Part shown: in pieces, positions 60,407 through 64,000 of the stretch | Numbering within the stretch: position 1 is the first letter of the stretch | Layout: the number at the start of each line of letters is the position of its first letter | Origin: Cladosporium sp. IMV 00045 | Taxonomy: Eukaryota > Ascomycota > Dothideomycetes > Cladosporiales > Cladosporiaceae | Length of the DNA: 64,000 nt | Assembly: GCA_001931905.2 (NCBI GenBank) | Contig: MSJI02000813.1 | Location: 54,724-118,723, forward strand | Direction: 5' to 3' | Position numbers and translations under genes: made by a program | Notes under the pieces: generated by a model | What the model was told of the DNA's origin: nothing | Database searches by the model: none | Seen by the model: only the letters and a program-made list of their open reading frames with translations

Positions 60407-61291
60407 ATGGCACCTGCAGCTACCGCTGATCTCGCCCTTCCTGAGCTGGTCCCTGAGACCTACGAGACCCCTGCCAACCAGGTTGTCCCGCAGCTCTTTT
60501 CCCTTGCCGGTGGAACCACGTTCCTGACTGGTGGTGGTCGTGGTCTCGGCCTTGAGCTTGCCCACGCCATCATCGAAGCTGGAGGATGTGTTGCCTGCGT
60601 CGATGTCCTGCCTCACGAGGTCGTCGAGGCTGACATGGCCGCCCTCCAGAAGCGCGCCAAGTCGTTCGGTCTTTTCGCTACCTACGACCGTGTCGACATC
60701 ACCAACGAGCCTGAGCTCGAGGCTGCCTACGCTTCTGTTATCGCCAACGCAAAGAGCCATGGCAAGCCCCTCCAGGGTGTCATTGCCTGCGCCGGTATCC
60801 AGCAGATCACTGAGGCCGTCGACTACACCGTCCCCGACTTCCAGCGCATGTACAACGTCAACGTTACCGGCGCTTTCCTGACCGCGAAGCACGCTGCTCG
60901 CGAGTTCATCGCCTCCGGCACCAAGGGTTCCATCGTCCTCATCGGCTCCATGTCTGGCCAGATCACCAACAGGTCGCTCAAGTGCTCCGCCTACAACTCC
61001 TCCAAGGCCGCCGTCCTCCAGCTCGGCCGCTCCCTCGCCGCCGAGTGGGGCCCTACCCACGGCATCAGAGTCAACACCCTCTCCCCTGGCTACATCCGCA
61101 CTGCCATGACCGACAAGCTCCTCCACGACGAGCCCGCCGTCCACGAGACCTGGATGAGAGGCGCCATGCTCGACCGCCTCGGCGCTCCTCAGGACTTCAA
61201 GGCTCCTGCCATCTTCCTCCTTGCCCCTGGCTCCTCATGGATGACCGGTGGTGACCTCGTCATCGATGGCGGCCACACCGCTTGGGCTTAA
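60407..61291 (+). CDS. SDR oxidoreductase (sugar/polyol reductase type)
   Basis: A single-exon protein of 294 residues. It is a classical short-chain dehydrogenase: cofactor motif TGGGRGLG at 41-48, ACAGI in place of NNAG at 128-131, and the catalytic set Ser181 or Ser183 (GSMSG), Tyr196 and Lys200 (YNSSK). C-terminal features RVNTLSPGYIRTAMTD and GGDLVIDGGHTAWA are standard. The extended about 35-residue N-terminus and the overall sequence resemble fungal L-xylulose/sorbose reductase and D-arabinitol dehydrogenase relatives. Coding sequence is rich in C-ending codons, suggesting high expression. Cytosolic. Substrate not determinable; it may belong with the DhaK/mutarotase group upstream. Confidence 0.85.
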   Translation: MAPAATADLALPELVPETYETPANQVVPQLFSLAGGTTFLTGGGRGLGLELAHAIIEAGGCVACVDVLPHEVVEADMAALQKRAKSFGLFATYDRVDITNEPELEAAYASVIANAKSHGKPLQGVIACAGIQQITEAVDYTVPDFQRMYNVNVTGAFLTAKHAAREFIASGTKGSIVLIGSMSGQITNRSLKCSAYNSSKAAVLQLGRSLAAEWGPTHGIRVNTLSPGYIRTAMTDKLLHDEPAVHETWMRGAMLDRLGAPQDFKAPAIFLLAPGSSWMTGGDLVIDGGHTAWA

Positions 61292-61925
61292 TTTTCTCTC
61301 AATCTTTCAAGCAAACCAAAGAAAAAAAAGTTTTCAGCATGCGCGGAGTTCTGGGATATGGGTTTCTTTTCTTTCGCATAGCGATGGGCATTCAAGGCGC
61401 TTTTAATGAACAGGCTACTGGCTTTCAGGTTCGGTCCAAGCTAGAGATAGTTATCAAATGATATAAATGATATCGATGTTGATCAATCATCACATTGTCT
61501 TCACGTTCTCACCGATGTATTCAAAACGGACAGCTTCGAGATGATGAGTTCTCTGGGAAAGAAGTCTGTTTTCTAATCAATTAGTAGTACAGACTTCAGA
61601 ACTTACGTTCTCGCTCTATCACCCGTGGATAGGGCGATGATCAAGCGGAGTCCAATGGGCTGGAGAAAGCGGGACCCCAAATCCAATTCGTAAGGGAAAC
61701 AGCTCGATTATGTTATGCGCAACACCCAACATCATCATTAGCCAAGCAAACCCGGAATCGAAAGATAACAGTTACTCTTCACGTTCCAAAGTCCCAAGTA
61801 GTCCCTCGATACCATCAAATGACAATTTAGACGATTGTCACCCATACCATCGTTTTACCACTCAGAGAGCTCGACAGGTCTCATCAAGACACGACTATCA
61901 CCATCTCAATATCAAGAACTGCGAA
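61292..61925. other. Spacer between the two SDR genes
   Basis: 3' UTR of the first SDR gene and promoter of the second. A/T-rich near 61440-61490. No other feature seen. Confidence 0.45.
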
Positions 61926-63107
61926 ATGTCCCTCTACCCAGGCGTTGCGCTCATCACGGGTGCCGCATCCGGTGAGTCTCGCCACCCATAGAAGCAAAGT
62001 CATCCCTATCAGCACACCATACTGAAACATCATCAATAAAAGGCATCAGCCAAGCCACCGCCGTATCTTTCGCCCGCGAAGGCTGCACCAAACTCGCCCT
62101 AGGCGACAGAGACGAGAAAGGGCTCGCTCGAACGCAGCGGCTCATCGACGAAGCCGTCGGCGCCGGCGTGGCCAAAGTCCTAACCGTGAAAACCGATGTC
62201 ACCAGCGCGGAGGAGGTCGATAACCTCGTGCAGAGCGCGGTGAGGGAGTTTGGGCGTGTGGACTACGCCGTTGTTGGAGCCGGTATGAGTCTACCTTTGC
62301 TTCAGCCATCCAAGACAAGTCTTGTGTGCGCTGTTCACCAGCACAAGCGAACATTCGAGACTGACTGTATGGGTTGAAAAACAGGCGTTCTCAGCAACAA
62401 CAAGAAATCCCACGACACCACCCCGGAGGAATTCGACTTCATCAACAGCGTCAACTACCGCGGCTGCTGGCTCACTTCCCGCGCGGCCATCAAGCAGATG
62501 CTCACGCAGGATCCTCTCCCCACACACGATGGCAGACCGGGCAACAGGGGCAGCATAGTCAACATCGCCAGCCAGCTGGGCGTCGTTGGCAGACCGGCGG
62601 CACGTAAGTGTTTTCACCCGTCCAATCCATCAGTCTCTCCTTGCAGTCCCTCATGGGTCCCGCGATTGAGGACTGAAGGAAAAGGAAAAGAGGCAATCAG
62701 AAAAGCTAACAAACCCCCGACCCTCCAGCCGCCTACTGCGGCAGCAAAGCAGCCGTGATCAACATGACCAAATGCGACGCCATCGACGTACGTGCTCCCC
62801 AAAGGAAAATCACCCCCTTCCTTACCCACCCCCATCCCCACCTAGAACCTCAACCACCAAGCTAACAAAAAACCAACAGTACTCCCCCTCCCTCATCCGC
62901 ATCAACAGCGTCTGCCCGGGCGTAATCGACACGCCGATGACTCAGCCGAACGCGGAAGTGCTGGAGCCCGCGGTGAGCATCGCGCCGATGGGCCGCATGG
63001 GGACCGCGCAGGAAGTGGCCGACTGCGTGCTGTTCCTCGCCGGCAGTAAAGCGAGTTTCGTGCAGGGGGCCGCGATGGTGGTTGATGGTGGGTATACGAT
63101 TAATTAG
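61926..63107 (+). CDS. SDR oxidoreductase, five exons
   Basis: Exons 61926-61971, 62043-62282, 62385-62603, 62729-62787 and 62880-63107; all four introns are GT-AG and the joined frame gives 263 residues. Motifs: TGAASGIG at 11-18 (first intron falls inside this Gly motif), GDRDE, VDYAVVGAGVLSNN, NIASQLGVVGRPA, catalytic Tyr and Lys in PAYCGSK, RINSVCPGVIDTPMT, and MVVDGGYTIN. It is more intron-rich than the preceding SDR and not a close paralogue of it. Likely an NAD(P)-dependent alcohol or ketone reductase in the cytosol; substrate unknown. Shares strand with the upstream SDR. Confidence 0.85.
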
Positions 63108-63746
63108 TTTTGGTTAGGCTTTGGGGTTTTGGGTTAGAGGGGGTGGATGCTTGTGGGTGAGAATGGTTGGGGGTGGTGGTGGTGATGGCGCTGACGGAGG
63201 TGGGAGACTTGAGCTTCCTGAAGAGCTGTTGGTGACTTCAGTACGTACGTTTTGAATGGCATGTACATCGTTGTAAGATGATGACAGTCAATGGATAGTC
63301 TTACGTGAACATATTACTCACGGGAGCTAAGAATGCAAGATCAGAAGGCTAAACCTACTCGTGAAACGGTAAACAGGACTCCGATGACTGAGAGGCTTAG
63401 GCAGGATTTGATTTGCGAATCAACACACCGAGGCGTGATGAGAGCATAGCTAGGTCGAGATGCTGGCTGGAATGCATGATGAGCGACTACATTGAGCATG
63501 ATGATTGAGTTGGAGACAAGTGAAGCATTGATTGAGAATGGGGGATTGAGTTATAGTAAAATTATTTCAAAGATCAGCTCTGACGGCTGGATTATGTACA
63601 ACAGCTGCGCTACAATCCTCTCTTCACCTTCTCCAGAAAGAGTAATAAAAAGAGTAGTAACACAGTACTGTCTCCATCAATAAGAGAAACGAAAAAACGC
63701 ATAAGGTATCATGCTATACGAGAGCGGATTAAGAGAAAGCGATGGT
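63108..63746. other. Convergent 3' intergenic region
   Basis: Lies between the SDR stop and the stop of the edge gene. It includes a GGTGGT-type stretch near 63172-63185. No gene seen. Confidence 0.45.
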
Positions 63747-64000
63747 TTACTCTTCATCGGCCTCGTCGCTGGCCTTCTGCTGCAGGAGGTAGCGACCCTC
63801 GCCGTCGGGGGTGGTCTCGTGCTGCAGAGTAAGCTTGGTGAGGTGGCCGATGATGTTCTCCATCTGGGTGTCGTGGTGACTGCGGCTCTTGCGACCGATG
63901 TCGGCAAGGGCAGGGATGGAGTTGAGGAGGTAGTAGACGATGGCGATGACAATGGTAACACCAATGGAGTAACCCCAGACAACGACGGCGGTGACGACGT
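63747..64000 (-). CDS. C-terminus of a probable P-type plasma-membrane H+-ATPase (partial)
   Basis: The frame is open from the window edge to TAA at 63749-63747, giving the last 84 residues. It starts with a membrane helix (VWGYSIGVTIVIAIVYYLLN), then a cytosolic tail with IGRKSRSHHDTQMENIIGHL and TKLTLQHETTPDGEGRYLLQ and an acidic end (DEADEE). This resembles the last helix and regulatory tail of fungal Pma-type proton pumps. Only the tail is visible, so the P-type signature (DKTGT) cannot be checked. The rest lies beyond the right edge. Confidence 0.5.
   Translation of the reverse strand, partial: VVTAVVVWGYSIGVTIVIAIVYYLLNSIPALADIGRKSRSHHDTQMENIIGHLTKLTLQHETTPDGEGRYLLQQKASDEADEE

Noticed and set aside
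60344..61144. 266-codon minus-strand ORF opposite the SDR gene
   Set aside because: Antisense shadow of a strongly biased, well-recognised SDR coding sequence.

Overview
The window comes from a filamentous ascomycete (Pezizomycotina), probably a dothideomycete. The signs are short GT-AG introns of about 50-60 bases with CTAAC-like branch points, a fused five-domain AROM gene, fungal-only families (EAF elongation factor, Zn2Cys6 regulator, a CAP59-type GT69 glycosyltransferase relic, fungal Mob3/phocein) and multi-kilobase intergenic spaces. The class assignment is inference; the fungal origin is firm.

Layout. (1) 1-11 kb is a compact housekeeping block: EAF, AROM, mitochondrial uS15, ALG7 (its 3' part lost in a 20-N assembly gap at 8560-8579) and the nucleoporin SEH1. 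(2) 12-13.2 kb holds a secreted GDSL esterase. (3) 16-26.3 kb holds four dispersed paralogous C2H2 zinc-finger genes, separated by 1-2 kb of non-coding DNA. All four share one architecture: three exons, a phase-0 first intron and a phase-2 second intron cutting zinc finger 1 at the same residue. (4) 28.5-35 kb holds a GT69 glycosyltransferase relic with two in-frame stops, a SnoaL-like protein, the ER SNARE Ufe1 and the STRIPAK component Mob3. (5) 35-48.5 kb is gene-poor: one conserved-looking unknown gene, one small dsRNA-binding-type gene and one doubtful ORF. (6) 48.5-63.1 kb is metabolic: a purine permease (NAT family), a DhaK-only dihydroxyacetone-kinase-like protein, an L-rhamnose-mutarotase-like protein, a 3-hydroxyisobutyrate/L-threonate-type dehydrogenase with a doubled C-terminal domain, a Zn2Cys6 regulator, a small membrane protein and two SDR oxidoreductases. 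(7) The right edge cuts the C-terminus of a probable plasma-membrane P-type ATPase.

The most interesting points are the zinc-finger array and the possible uncharacterised catabolic cluster at 51.4-63.1 kb (kinase-fold protein, mutarotase, dehydrogenases and a regulator around one carbohydrate-like substrate). Secondary points are the nonsense-mutated GT69 relic and a frame break at a splice junction of the purine permease. All functional statements rest on motif recognition by eye; no database search was run. Exon coordinates were derived by hand and checked for frame.
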